Shown here: in pieces, positions 1 to 11,001 of the stretch | Layout of the letters: each line of letters begins with the position of its first letter | Numbering within the stretch: position 1 is the first letter of the stretch | Assembly: GCA_001510575.1 (NCBI GenBank) | Contig: LNGK01000003.1 | Location: 2,333,369-2,397,368, forward strand | Origin: Knoxdaviesia capensis | Lineage: Eukaryota; Ascomycota; Sordariomycetes; Microascales; Gondwanamycetaceae | DNA length: 64,000 bases | Reading direction: 5' to 3' | Translations under genes and position numbers: made by a program | The notes under the pieces: model-generated | Databases searched by the model: none | What the model was told of the DNA's origin: nothing | Seen by the model: the letters and a program-made list of their open reading frames with translations, nothing else

Positions 1-192
1 AGTCTGCGCAAGCCCGAGGGCGGGCGCAACAAGAAACGCAGCAAGGAGGAGGACCCGTTCGGCACCGACGAGCTGCCGTGGGTGGTCCGCGCCGTCCTCA
101 AGATCATCATCTTCTTCTTCAAGTGCGCGCTGTTTGTGCTGAAGGGCGTGTTCAAGGTGCTCGCGGCTGTGTTCCGGTGTCTGCTGCGGTGA
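1..192 (+). CDS. 3' end of an unidentified gene (63 codons and stop)
   Basis: Frame 1 is open from the first base to the TGA at 190-192. The visible tail starts with a basic and acidic stretch (K, R, E and D rich, about residues 4-18 of the fragment). It then turns into a strongly hydrophobic, Phe/Val/Leu-rich segment with regularly spaced lysines and ends in Cys-Leu-Leu-Arg. GC-rich codons ending in G or C match the neighbouring genes, so this is probably real coding sequence. The end looks like an amphipathic or membrane-inserted C-terminal helix. I do not recognise the family, and the rest of the gene lies outside the window. Confidence 0.6.
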   Translation, partial: SLRKPEGGRNKKRSKEEDPFGTDELPWVVRAVLKIIIFFFKCALFVLKGVFKVLAAVFRCLLR

Positions 193-789
193 TTGGGTGG
201 TCTTCAAACTACCTCGTGTTATTTTCCTGCTTCTCGTCTGCATTTTACTCTTATAATATCCCTTTTGTATATACTCTGCACCGGTTCTTCGCTTTTCTTT
301 GTCGGTATTGTCTTCCCTTTCTGTCCCTGTCGGCTGTGTTCATGCTGTCCATGGTGACGCACCCTATTCCCACTCGGCGTTCTTGCGATGTCTGCAATGT
401 TTTTTTGTTGTTGTTTCTTATGTTCGGTCCGGCTTGGTGGAAAGGTCTTTTTCGAGGTGCATGGTGTAATTTGAGGAACTGTGATGTTGGCTGGCGTCTG
501 TTGTCGTCGAATCGTCATGGCTGGGAAACGAGGAATGCTGGACTTGGATGATATGATATAGCAGGCACTGGTGTATGCCTAATCTCGATATACTGCATTC
601 GTTCTCCTTCACTGCACAGATGCTATCCGTGATGCATTGCAAACACACTCAGCCCAACCTGTGACAAAAAGATAACTGTGTATATTCCCAAACGCCTAAA
701 GTACCGCATGCTTTTCTGTCCGTTATTGAAATCCGTTAAATCTGACATGGCCGAGGGGTATCGAGAAAGGAGGTGAGTATGTCGTTGCT
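193..789. other. intergenic, tail-to-tail
   Basis: This T-rich stretch lies between the 3' end of the unknown plus-strand gene and the 3' end of UTP11. It probably holds both 3' UTRs. Short open frames here are T-rich and not gene-like. Confidence 0.6.
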
Positions 790-1703
790 TCACCGCTTTC
801 TTGTCCGCACCATGATCTTCTTTCCTTTCTGCGTGAAGCCGCCCGACGTCGCCGTCTTTGCCATCTTCGCCCGCTGGACGGTGAGTTCTTGTTCTGCTTG
901 GTCCAGAGCCCGGAGCTTCTTCTGGGCAGTTTGAAGCTGCCGCTTAACCTTTTCCCGCGTGTTCTCGGGCTTTTGCACAGCGGGTTGGGCCGGCTTGGCC
1001 TTTGCCTTAGGGCCGTCGATGTAGTCGTTTAGGTCAAAGTCGTCCTCGTCGGCGTCTTCAAAAGCGTCGTCATCTTCGGCATCGTCCTTATCGTTCTCCG
1101 GGTCGACTCCCGACATCAACGCCTCGCGCTGATCGTTGGAATCGGCAAACACAATCTTCTTCCGTGCAGAAACCCCAGACGCGGTCCCCTCAGCCGAAAT
1201 CCCACCGGCAAGCACGACCTCCTCGCGTAACCGGGCCACCTCCTTCGCGAGGATATTGCGCACGGTGCGGATGTAGCCGACGTCCTGGGTCTTCAGCAGG
1301 CGGACAACATCTATGTCCAGCACCTTGTTGCCACGGTCCCCGGTAACAGTGCCGGTGAAGGTACCCTTTGCCCGCGTCACGGTTGACCCGGGGCCCTGCC
1401 GCGACATCATGGCGAAGTAGAACTCATCGTCGTTTCGCTCGGCGGCCTTGTTGCGCAGGTTTTTGAGGTGGGCCTGCTTCTTCTTGTAGGCTTTTGCGCG
1501 GAGAGTGTAGTCCTATGGAGCGAGGAATCGGGTGGGGGGTTAGTCGTGGCTGTCGGGAGTAATTGCTTGTGGTCGTAGTCGATAGTAGACGCCGTGGGAC
1601 ATACCTTGCGCTTTTCAAGCAGACCGAGCTTTTGACGCTCGAGCGGCTGGGCACGCTCACGGTGCGAACGCCGCTGGACGGCATTCCGCATAGACGACGA
1701 CAT
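790..1703 (-). CDS. UTP11: U3 snoRNA-associated protein 11 (UTP11)
   Basis: Utp11 is a component of the small-subunit processome (90S pre-ribosome) that works with U3 snoRNA in 18S rRNA maturation in the nucleolus. There are two exons, 1605-1703 and 790-1512 (273 aa). The 92-bp intron 1513-1604 has a GTATGT donor and an ATAG acceptor. The N-terminus is the family hallmark: Met-Ser-Ser-Ser-Met-Arg-Asn-Ala-Val followed by a basic HRERAQP stretch, then [14 protein letters not shown] and a [17 protein letters not shown] block. The middle has a long acidic stretch (about residues 160-195) and the C-terminus is a basic coiled coil ending in VRTRKR. The start was chosen because the conserved N-terminus begins exactly there. 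It shares a 668-bp intergenic region with the divergent mannosidase gene. Confidence 0.93.
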
Positions 1704-2371
1704 GGTGAATGGGTGATGAGTGTGTATTTGCGCCGATGTGAGTGAGGGGGGAGAATGAAAAGAGAGCAAGCACAAGACGGTGGATGTTGAAAATGTGTGA
1801 AGGGCTTTTGTATTTTGTATTTTTTATTTTTTTCTTTTTACTGGCAGAAAAGATTCAACATTTGGGCGGTGAGACCTCCAGCTGTGGCGCCACACTCTCA
1901 CCAGCCACAGTCGTCCCGCACTTGCTTTGACCCACGCTGACAAACGCGCTTTCCTGAAGTCTGCGCCGTCTTTGTCAACGCGGTCGCGAATCTTACGTCA
2001 AACCCTAACGGCAGAACATCATATCTAGCCCTGATACGGCGTAGATTCATTCGTCAGTGGTTCAAACGCGGATGTTTCTCAACCTTGCTCCCGTTTGCCA
2101 ATGCTTCCGTCAGCTCCCTTTTACCCTCACTGCCACCGACCTTAAATTGCCGTCCCCTGTTTTTATTCCCTTCCTCTTCTGTGTCCTTGGCGTTATATCT
2201 CTTGTTTACCGTTCCTCTTCCAGCTTCTGCTTCTTCCCTCCCTCCTAAATGTCCTAGAGGCAGACCCCTGACGAACCGCGCGGACGAGCGCTTTCTCATC
2301 CAACCTCTCTAACCTTCCACCCATTCTCATATACACGCAGACCGGCATCCGCGCCGACCTCCTCTCTCACC
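1704..2371. promoter_or_regulatory. divergent promoter region, UTP11 and GH47 mannosidase
   Basis: This 668-bp segment separates two divergently transcribed genes and must carry both promoters. It contains T-rich and CT-rich tracts typical of fungal leaders (about 1801-1850 and 2155-2250). It also has a single AACCCTAAC telobox-like motif near 2001, a motif often seen near ribosome-biogenesis genes. No TATA box is obvious. Confidence 0.5.
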
Positions 2372-4357
2372 ATGGTCTTCCGGCTCCGCTCGCTGGGCGG
2401 CCTGTCCCTCCGGCCTCGACACCTCCTCCTCTACGCCGCCGTCCTCGCCACCGTCCTCTTCCTCTTCCTCGGCTACAAGCCCGAGCCCTATGTGCCCAAG
2501 GTCCAGCGAACATACGAATTCATCCCCAGCACGTATGACTGGGCCACCCACAAACTCAAATATCCCATTCCGCAAGAGGATATGGTCCGGCTGCCGTCCG
2601 GGCCGGCGAAGCCCCTCGGCACCGTGCAGTTCCCGTTCACCTCGGCGCAGGCCCGGGCGCTGAACCGGAAGAACTCCGCCCGCCGCGGAGAGATCGTCCG
2701 CGCGTTCAGGAAGGCGTGGAATGCGTACGTGAAGATTGCGTGGGGCCACGACGAGCTCCGCCCGGTGACGGGGACCGCAGTAGACATTTTCGCCGGCTGG
2801 GGCGCCACCATCATCGACTCGCTCGACACGCTGTGGATCATGGGCCTGACGGCGGAGTTTGAGCGCGCGGTCGAGTACGTCGGCAAGGTCGACTGGAACA
2901 ACGTGACCACGCCGGAGTGCAACCTCTTCGAGACAAACATCCGGTACCTCGGCGGGCTGCTCTCGGCGTACGACCTCAGCGGCGAGGACGTGCTGCTGCA
3001 GAAGGCCACCGAGCTGGGCAACCTGATGTACGCGGCGTTTGACAACGAGGTCCACCTGCCGCGCGGCCGCTTCGAGTGGGCCCAGCTCAAAGCCGGCGAC
3101 GTCGAGCCCATGGAGAAGCAGAGCATCGCGGGTATCGGGACGTTCTCGCTCGAGTTCACCCGGCTGTCGCAGATCACCGGCGATCCCAAGTTCTACGACG
3201 CCATCAACCGCATCACCCGCCACTTCGACCGCACCCAGGCCGACACCCTGCTGCCGGGCATGTGGCCGCACCAGATCAATGCCAAGGCCAACTTCACCCT
3301 GCCCGACACCGCTGGCGAGTTCAGTATGGCCGGTGGCCACGACTCGGCCTATGAGTACTTCCCCAAGATGCACGCCCTCCTGGGTGGCCGCGACCCCGTA
3401 TACGAGAAGCTGTACCGCCAGTCCGCTGATACCGCCCTCGACAACATTGTGTTCCGGCCCATGCTCCCGCACGGCGAAAACGTGTTCATGCTCGGCTCAT
3501 TGTCCGTCAGCCCGGGGCCGGCAACCGGGAATGCCAAGGCCGATAAACTCGCGCGTGTGACTGACTTCAAGCCCACCATGGGCCATCTGACCTGCTTCAC
3601 CGGCGGTATGTACCTGCTCGGAGGCCGGTTGGTTGGCGATGAGCGCCACGTCTCGGCCGGCCGCCGCATGGCCCGCAGCTGCTCGACTGCCTACCGCCTG
3701 ACGCCTACCCAGCTGATGGTCGAGACCGCCGAGTATATCCCCTGCGCCAGCCTAACCGAGCCGTGTCCGTGGAACGGCCAGCGCTGGCTCGACGACGTGC
3801 GCCGCGCGGCCGCTGCCCCCCCTGAGACGACCCCTGAGAAGACCCCTGAGAAGACCCCCAAGAAGACCCCCGAAAAAGCCACCCAGAAACGCGCCAAACA
3901 CACCAAACAACCCGCCCAGCCCGCGACCGACCCGGACGCCCCGCTGCCGATGCCGCACGGCATCGTCAGCACCAGCGCGCTGTGGTACGGCCTGCGGCCC
4001 GAGGCCATCGAGAGCCTGTTCATCCTGTGGCGCACCACCGGCGACGAGCTGATCCTCAACGAGGCGTGGGGCATGTGGAACGCGATCCGCGCGGCGACGG
4101 AAACGCGGCTGGCCTTCGCCGGCGTGCCCAATGTGCTCTTCCCGCCGTTCAAGCCCGGCCCCGGGCGCCGCCCGCAGCACCGCTACGATAACAAGATGCA
4201 GAGCTACTTCCTCGCCGAGACGCTCAAGTACTTCTACCTGATTTTCGCGGATCCGCGCACTATCAGCCTGGATGAGTGGGTGCTTAATACCGAGGCCCAC
4301 CCGTTCAAACGGCCGGCGCCGCCCGCGCCGGACGAGGAGCAGACGGGGAAGGAGTGA
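2372..4357 (+). CDS. class I alpha-1,2-mannosidase, GH47 (type II membrane protein)
   Basis: This intronless 661-aa gene encodes an ER/Golgi mannosyl-oligosaccharide 1,2-alpha-mannosidase that trims N-glycans or marks glycoproteins for ERAD. Residues about 18-37 form a signal-anchor helix after a short basic cytosolic tail. Family blocks appear in order: a W-G-H-D-E-L-R-P block (residues about 126-133) with an acidic catalytic residue; T-I-I-D-S-L-D-T-L; E-T-N-I-R-Y-L-G-G-L-L-S-A-Y; G-G-H-D-S-A-Y-E-Y; H-L-T-C-F-x-G-G-M; R-P-E-A-I-E-S-L; and the Ca2+-binding N-T-E-A-H-P-F near the C-terminus. A lysine- and proline-rich insertion of T-P-E-K type repeats sits at about residues 482-520, before the last third of the barrel. 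The ATG has a good CACCATGG context. The GH47 assignment is firm; whether it is the ER or a Golgi isoform is not resolved. Confidence 0.95.
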   Translation: MVFRLRSLGGLSLRPRHLLLYAAVLATVLFLFLGYKPEPYVPKVQRTYEFIPSTYDWATHKLKYPIPQEDMVRLPSGPAKPLGTVQFPFTSAQARALNRKNSARRGEIVRAFRKAWNAYVKIAWGHDELRPVTGTAVDIFAGWGATIIDSLDTLWIMGLTAEFERAVEYVGKVDWNNVTTPECNLFETNIRYLGGLLSAYDLSGEDVLLQKATELGNLMYAAFDNEVHLPRGRFEWAQLKAGDVEPMEKQSIAGIGTFSLEFTRLSQITGDPKFYDAINRITRHFDRTQADTLLPGMWPHQINAKANFTLPDTAGEFSMAGGHDSAYEYFPKMHALLGGRDPVYEKLYRQSADTALDNIVFRPMLPHGENVFMLGSLSVSPGPATGNAKADKLARVTDFKPTMGHLTCFTGGMYLLGGRLVGDERHVSAGRRMARSCSTAYRLTPTQLMVETAEYIPCASLTEPCPWNGQRWLDDVRRAAAAPPETTPEKTPEKTPKKTPEKATQKRAKHTKQPAQPATDPDAPLPMPHGIVSTSALWYGLRPEAIESLFILWRTTGDELILNEAWGMWNAIRAATETRLAFAGVPNVLFPPFKPGPGRRPQHRYDNKMQSYFLAETLKYFYLIFADPRTISLDEWVLNTEAHPFKRPAPPAPDEEQTGKE

Positions 4358-5695
4358 TTAGGGACTCGTCTCGGAGCCCTCTTCTCCCCCCGATGAAATT
4401 CTTTTCTTTTATGTAGCGAATATTGTCTTTTAATCCAGACTTTTGTATAGTAGACTTCCTGTTTTTATTTTCTTTTTCTTAAACGCCCCGTTTCCATCGT
4501 GGGCTCTGGAGATTCCCGCATATTTTGGCATGTCGCAAGTTCAAAAACCGGTGGTGTGTTTGTTTGCTTGGTGCTGTTTGTATATCCATGGAATCTAAAT
4601 ATATTGTCCATACAACCAACCTATCTCGTTGCACGTGGTGATGAAGTTTGATTTACAGCCAGTGTTTTGTCCTGCACTGATCCAGACTCGTGCCCGGTGA
4701 GTTCCCATTTCATCACGGACACGGAAACCCGAAGGGGGAAGAAAAAAGAGTGTGTTTTTCATGCCCAGCTGGTCTGCCGAGCAAAGTCACATTAATGTCG
4801 CTCCGCTGGAATGCACCCTGAACCCCCCCCTCGGGGGTGACGGCACATCAGGGCCCGACGAACACCGCCCCTCTGGCGTGACACGTGTATAACGAAACAA
4901 CAAAAACGAAAACAAACGAACAGCGTCCCGGAAATGCATCTAGTCTAAAACGTGCATGTTGAAGCAAATGTCAGACTCCACGGCCGAAAGCCGCGGCGAG
5001 CCGAGTAACACAAGAAAAAGAAAGCCACCATCATTAACCAGTACCAGGCGAACAAGTACTGTCCTTGAGACAAAAGCAAGCGAGAGAGTATATAAAGAGG
5101 AAAAAGGTACCAGATGTTTTGGAAAATCAGCCGATTTTCCCGTGGCACGTCTGGTCTCGAGTACAGATTCTAGCTGGAGGAACAGCCAGCAAAAGGGAAA
5201 AACCAGCCAAACACACGAAGGCCACGTCCCAGGCCCTGAAAACCCAGAAGAAGAAAAAAAAACGCCGCGCAACGGTGAGACAAAATGGGGGAACAGAAGA
5301 GTACTGGATGTACAACAGAAAAGCAGGGAATCTAGTAGGGGATGATTAAAAACATAGTAGGGGTGTGGGTGTATGTGTTTCTATACAGACTCTAGCGTCC
5401 GTGGCGGGGAAACAAAGGGGAGAAGTGAAGATGAAAGAAGCCCGAATTAAAAGCCGGTGCTGGCCATCAGAGAGGAAGCGGTTCAGTCGGTCAGCTCTGT
5501 AAGTAGATCCCAGCAGCCCTAGAGTTGTTGAAAGTATATAAACGGAAGAAATCTATCATTTTAGTGGCAAAAGGGGCGTCCAGAACAACCTGGACTTTTC
5601 TTTTTTTTTGTCATCATCATCGTAGGAGAAAGTGTGGATGGGAGAAGTAGTTAAGAGGAAGAGGGGTGGGAGACCAAAGTGAACACGCGTATTAT
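4358..5695. other. intergenic, tail-to-tail
   Basis: This stretch lies between the 3' ends of the mannosidase (+) and the CDP-alcohol phosphotransferase (-). The first 300 bp is T-rich 3' UTR-like sequence. The A-rich run from about 5260 to 5600 is the T-rich 3' region of the minus-strand gene. No gene is seen. Confidence 0.6.
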
Positions 5696-7074
5696 CTACG
5701 ACTTCTTGAAGCCGTTGGCAACAGCTCTTGCCTGCGCGACCTTGCGCTTGTTCTCGGCCTGCTTCTCGTGCGGGATGGTCAGCGCGTTGATGCCGAGGAA
5801 GTTGCAGATGCTCGTGATGACGAGGTAGGCCCAGCGGAAGTACACGATCATGGCGAAGATGAGGTAGGCGTAGAGGTAGGACAGCTCGAGCGTGGCACTG
5901 ACGGCCGGCAGGCCGAAGCGCGGCAGGTTGCCGAGCACGGTGCCGCCGACGAGCGGGGTCAGCATGACGGTCCAGTAGGGGAACGGCTGGCGCGTAAGGT
6001 GGGCCAGGATCATCTTGGTCGTCATACGGCCGAACACGAAGCTCATGGTCAGGCTGAAGAGCACCAGGTGGTTGTCGCGCATCAGCGTCGAGTACGGCGA
6101 GTACAGCCACGCGCCGACGGCGATTGTGAACACCGCCATCGGCGTCCACTCGAGGAACACCGGCGCCACGGGCAGGCCCTGCGCGCGGCGCGCCTTGACC
6201 ACGTGGTACACGCAGAACGGGATGTGGCCGACCACCAGCGAGGTGGTGACGATCAGGATCCACAGGTCTTGCAGCGAGTAGTCCTTGAGCAGGTGCATCA
6301 GGCCGAAGAAGCCCTCGTGGCCGCCGAGGTAGTGGGCCATGGGCTCGCGCCAGATCTGGGGACCGAAGATGCCGGACAGCGCCATGACGAGGCAGGCGAT
6401 CAGAATGCCCTCGGTCGGGCCGTTGAAAACTCCGAGGTACAGCGTGTGGGTGTGGTAGGTCTCCCAGGTCGAGAAGAACATGGGCAGGCAGGGGACCAGG
6501 GCGGTGAAGACGCCGGCGTGTGAGGTGCCAAGGCCAATGGCGGCGGTCTCGAGCAAGCTGGCGAGGGTGCAGTTCAGGGAGTCGATGCCGTGGTCGAAGA
6601 GTTCGCCAAGACCGCTGGAAGTGCCGGTTCTGCGGGCCTGCTTGCCGTCGATGTTGTCCATGGTTTGGTAGGCGAACAGGCCAAAGGCAAAGCTGAAGTA
6701 TAGCCACGAAGGAGCCTAGAGGAAATGTGTTAGAGGCATTCATAGCACATCAAGACGGAGACGAGAAACTTACGGGGCCAACGAGATCAGGCATGAATAT
6801 CACCAGCAGACCAACGTTACCCAGGATGAAGAAGAATCCAATCAGGGTGACCATGTTTGGTGCCAGCCATAGCGGCATTAGCTCGACCACAAAATTCCAC
6901 TGTGAGTTTGATATTAGCCCAAGTTCTGTATCTTCCTCTCGTATCGCGTAAGTGCCTGACGTACGTATGGCCGTAGAATGTAATGCGACACGGGCGACTT
7001 GTCGACGCTCGAGTACTTGTACGATTTTAGGTGCACGAGAGCCTCATCGGAGATACACTCGGCGACGGCGGTTT
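5696..7074 (-). CDS. CDP-alcohol phosphotransferase (choline/ethanolamine phosphotransferase), 5' exon not placed
   Basis: This enzyme transfers phosphocholine or phosphoethanolamine from CDP-alcohol to diacylglycerol, the last Kennedy-pathway step, in ER/Golgi membranes. Exons seen are 6965-7074, 6774-6899 and 5696-6715, joined at canonical introns 6900-6964 and 6716-6773. The first visible exon carries the typical I-S-D-E-A-L...K-Y-S-S-V-D-K-S N-terminus. The catalytic signature D-G-x2-A-R-x8-G-x3-D-x3-D is complete (6581-6649 on the plus strand). About eight hydrophobic segments follow. A further upstream intron is clear (acceptor at 7075-7076, branch-like CTAAT near 7095), so one base of the next codon and the ATG lie in an exon I could not place between 7075 and about 7700. 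The visible part is about 417 aa, near full family length. Choline versus ethanolamine preference cannot be read from sequence. Confidence 0.92.
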
Positions 7075-9969
7075 CTACACAGTAACAAAAGCAATTAGCA
7101 AAAGGCTGTACGAGGTTGGACAAGAGAAGATCAGAGAGAATCAGGATCAGGATTGGTGGTGGTTCAGCGTCATCACGTCACCAGGATTGGGAGACCGGCG
7201 GTAGAACGTAGCAGGGCGACCGGCAACTGAAGTAACGTCCGTGGTTCCCCAAAGCAGCAAACACCGCCGCACGCTCGGCTTGTGATATGCATCTATCCGG
7301 GTTTCCGGATTCTGGCCAAGCAATGCGCCAGTCCGAGACACCAGGGAGGGCCAGAAAACGGGAAGGTGGGGGAATGGGCAACTCCTTCCCGCTTTAGAAG
7401 AGGGGAAGCCATAGACAAGAGAAGAAACCCTAAGGTCAGAGGAGAATCTGCGTGGGTTACTACTGACTGTGGTTTATGGTGGAAAACATCATCTTGGGCA
7501 GAGTTGTCCGGTGTCGAGCTGCGTTGCACCTCGAGCAGGGAGAAGCAAAAAGAAAAGGAATATATTGTGGAAATGACGTTGCGGGTATCTAGAAATGCGC
7601 GATCGAAGTCAACACAAGCGAATGTGAGGGTAATCGTGGATTATTCGGAGAGCCGGCACAAGGTTTCTGGGAAGGAAAACAGAGCGAGGTTGGACGCGCG
7701 CCGAGATGGGTAATTGGCACCAAAATCGCGTGGTTACGTCAGGTCTTTCGTGACGGAGGGTCGAGAGAGGCCGCGCAGAAATCGAGGGCTATCGGATGGG
7801 ACTGGAAGCGGTTAACACGGGGGTTCTGGTTCAACGTGATGTAGCGACCGAATTGAAATAAACTCGAGGTAGGGACTGACATGTATTTGGCTCTATGAAT
7901 GAAGGAATGGGGGGAGAAAGGAGGTCGAAGGATGATCGAATGCCGGACGCTGCGGAGTGAACGGATCGAGAAGGCCGACGAAAAGCCGGGACCGGTACAA
8001 CAGGGTACAAAAAAACAGGATTATCAAAAGAGAAAGCTGGCGTCTAAGTTCCAGGACAGCGAATCAAGCCAGCCGCGCAAGCAACATGGGTTGTACGAAG
8101 AGCACTCGTTAGAACAAAGGGGAACAAAGGGGGGGAAAAGGAGGCAGGATATTTGCATGTGCAAAGAGCCACTCAGAACAGGAAAAAGTAATTAACCAAG
8201 AGGGAGGAGGAAAAGGTCCAGACGATTTAAGTTAAAACGAGGATGGATATTTGGATTAGGGGAACACACGTCTAATATTAAAACAGGAAAAGAAAAGAAA
8301 AATAGTTAAAAATGACGGTGGAGACCCGGGCTTGAGTTGACACGAAACGGACAGCCAGCAAAAGGTTCCGTTGTCGACGAATGTTGCCTGCACACAAAAT
8401 CGGATCTGAGAACATCTCAGCCGGGTGTCAAGCTTACGTAGATTGGCACCGCTCAGTATTTTGAACAGGGTGGATTACCGTATTCAGGTGAGATATGTAG
8501 GGATTTGCGGCCATTATCACTCGCCACCAGGCCAGATATGGGAATCTGCCCGGTGTCAAAGTCCCCGATATCAGATGAAATCGATGAACTACAGTACTGT
8601 ACATACATATTTCTCAGCTTTTGCAAAAGAACAGGCATCCAGAAAAAGGAGGCATCTAGGCACTGAACCTCTCAGCTCAAAACCCGTCTTACGCGCTGTT
8701 GAATCCTCCAGGTCTTGGCCTGACGGAACAACCGGCGGCCTCCTTGTCTGGTGTGTGTCCAGTTGCCTGCAGCTGTCAACGTAATTGGCATCCGTCATCC
8801 TCCTTTTTTTTTTTTTTTTCAGGGCTGTGCACAGGGACCAGCCCCAAAAAACCAGTCCAGTGAGGGCCAAGAACACCACGTCGTGGCAGGATTCGTGGCT
8901 CTGATTCCTGAGAACAGCCGAAACAAGACACGGCAGCATCTCTCCTTTTTGAGAAGGAGGGAGGTAGACAGGACGATTGGTAGTTATACGACGAGCTGTT
9001 CAGGTTAGGGCTAAACGCAGGGTGAACACACAAAAATCTCACACGGGGAGTGGAGGGAGGTGAATATCGCGGGAAGTTGCGACTGTCCGGCGGCGACTGC
9101 CCGAAAAGGTGGTCGTGTGAGCAGGGCCCGCAGATGCATGTAACTGCAAGCCTAGTTTTTCGTTCCTTCCCCAAGAACAGAGACCTGAAATTTGTGTGCG
9201 TAAAGTGAACAGCGTGCCACACAACGCACAAACGAAGAAGGTTAAAAAACGGCCACACTGTCACGCTGGAATGGTACTAGACCAGGGGACGCAAAGCAAA
9301 AGAACGAACGAAGAGCCCAAAGAACATCCAGGAACCCCGCAAACGCAGGATAACTTTTTTAATTAATAGAAATATAAACTGTGTGTGTCGTGTGTCTCTG
9401 TCATGCTGCGTTGGCCTGTGTTGACTTCTTCCAGCTGGGGAAAGAACCACACTGGTTGGACCCCTCAGGGTTCCTTCCTTCCTGCTCATTTTCACATGCC
9501 ACGACTTTGGCTTCCTTAGCTCCCCCATCAACAATTGCGTTCGTTCATCCAGGCAGGGAAGGCACGATGCAGAACCGAGCCCCAACAAAAGTCGGTCTCC
9601 AGTTTTACCAGGTCGTTCCTTCCCCTTGTTTTTCTGTCTAGTTTCCGTGTATCTTCCTTATCAACGGGGCTTATTCACCCAGCATGAGGTCTCGTGATCA
9701 CTGCGCTTCTTATCAATCAACATAACGTCTCCTCGTGGACAGCTTCATCACAGCTACCGCCATGTGACATTTGCCGCCGTAAGCGAGGAAAACTCGGCTC
9801 TCCAAGCGCGGGGGGCAAGATTCTCCAGGGTTGGGTTGATCCAGCGTTGATTCCCGTCAATTAACTTCGTCTATGTACAAGTTTTGGTCCTCCACATCAT
9901 CATCCATCATTCGTCGTTTTCATCATCACCGTTCTTTCACACACACACTCTCTCTCTCTCTCTCTCCGT
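7075..9969. other. intergenic / 5' region of the phosphotransferase and 3' region of the DUF6454-type gene
   Basis: The first several hundred bases should hold the missing first exon and promoter of the phosphotransferase. The rest has no recognisable gene. It includes a 15-nt poly-T run near 8805-8820 and a CA/CT microsatellite at about 9938-9966, just downstream of the DUF6454-type stop codon. Confidence 0.5.
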
Positions 9970-11001
9970 TTACCGCGAACCGCCTCCGAACTGGAACGGG
10001 CTGTCGGGCTGGGCCTCGTACACATACAGCGTGCTGTTGTGCTCGTCGGGCAACCAGTACAGACGCAGCTTGCCATCGACGACGGCGACATCGAACGGGT
10101 TCTTGCACATGACGGCGCCGAGAGCGGTGGTCAGCGCCACCGGCACCTCGGCGAGCGGGACCAGGGTCTCGACGTCGACGAGGGCAATGCCGCCGAGCTG
10201 GCCGGCGAGCCCGCTGCACATCATCACCGAGCGGCCGTTGTAGAAGGCCGAGTGGCCCATCCACTTGCAGTCCTGGTAGTCGATGAAGTAGGCCGGGTTG
10301 CGCACCACGCTGACGGGCCTGGGCGCGGGGAGGCAGCCGAGCGGGGTCGCCGCGAGCGGCGTGAGGTCGAAGGTCGAGCCGTTGCGGGCGCCCCAGTTGA
10401 GGCACGACAGCGTGTGCTCGTCGGTGTCGTGCACGATGCCGCCGAGGTGGTCGTTGTACTCGAGGATCGGCTCGGGCATCAGGTCGCTCAGCGCCGCGCG
10501 GAACACGTACGCCGTCGAGTTGGGCCGGTACTCGGCCAGCGTGCCCCAGATGTACTCTCCGTCAAAGTCGATGCCGCCGACGTGGTACGTCGACTCGCCC
10601 TCCTCGGTGATGCGGGCGTCGGCCACCAGCTGGCCCTGGCCGTTGTACACGCGCAGGTGCGAGAAGCCGGCGCCGACGTCGCGGTCGGTGCCGTTGATGA
10701 CCTTGCCGTAGCCGACCGGCTTGCGCGTCCAGTTGCCGGCGCCGACGATGAAGCGGTCGTCGCTCAGCCGCACCATGCCCTCGGGCTCGCCCGAGTCGCC
10801 CTCGATCGAGATGTTGGCCACGCTCTTCCAGATGGTCGAGCGGCCGAGCGTGTGGAAGAGCTCGATGATCTTTTCGCTGTCGTCGCCGGCGTGCTGCTTG
10901 CGCAGCGGCGACGGCGCGATCGGCTCGTCGATGTAGTAGGTCAGGTTGAGGGCCGCCGACGCAACCGACGCCGACGCGAGAACCGCGGCGAACCACTTCA
11001 T
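9970..11001 (-). CDS. secreted glycoprotein, DUF6454-type
   Basis: The product is an intronless 343-aa secreted protein. I place the start at 11001 because the peptide from there begins with a textbook signal sequence (K-W-F, hydrophobic core, A-S-A cleavage site at about residue 16). The open frame continues 64 codons upstream, but that extension looks like leader sequence. Seven N-glycosylation sequons (NLT, NIS, NWT, NGT, NST, NGS, NST) support passage through the ER. Conserved-looking blocks are F-H-T-L-G-R-S-T, S-x-E-P-E-G-M-V-R-L, H-x-G-G-I-D-F-D-G-E-Y-I-W, Y-N-D-H-L-G-G-I-V-H-D and N-S-T-L-Y-V-Y-E-A near the end. These match my memory of the fungal and actinobacterial DUF6454 family, whose function is unknown. 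The repeated G-G-I / D-G-E-Y-I-W pattern would suit a beta-propeller fold, but that is only inference. Confidence 0.78.
   Translation of the reverse strand: MKWFAAVLASASVASAALNLTYYIDEPIAPSPLRKQHAGDDSEKIIELFHTLGRSTIWKSVANISIEGDSGEPEGMVRLSDDRFIVGAGNWTRKPVGYGKVINGTDRDVGAGFSHLRVYNGQGQLVADARITEEGESTYHVGGIDFDGEYIWGTLAEYRPNSTAYVFRAALSDLMPEPILEYNDHLGGIVHDTDEHTLSCLNWGARNGSTFDLTPLAATPLGCLPAPRPVSVVRNPAYFIDYQDCKWMGHSAFYNGRSVMMCSGLAGQLGGIALVDVETLVPLAEVPVALTTALGAVMCKNPFDVAVVDGKLRLYWLPDEHNSTLYVYEAQPDSPFQFGGGSR

Noticed and set aside
2327..3472. 381-codon open frame antisense to the GH47 mannosidase
   Set aside because: It is a shadow of a well-conserved gene, with Val/Gly/Arg-rich composition typical of antisense reading.
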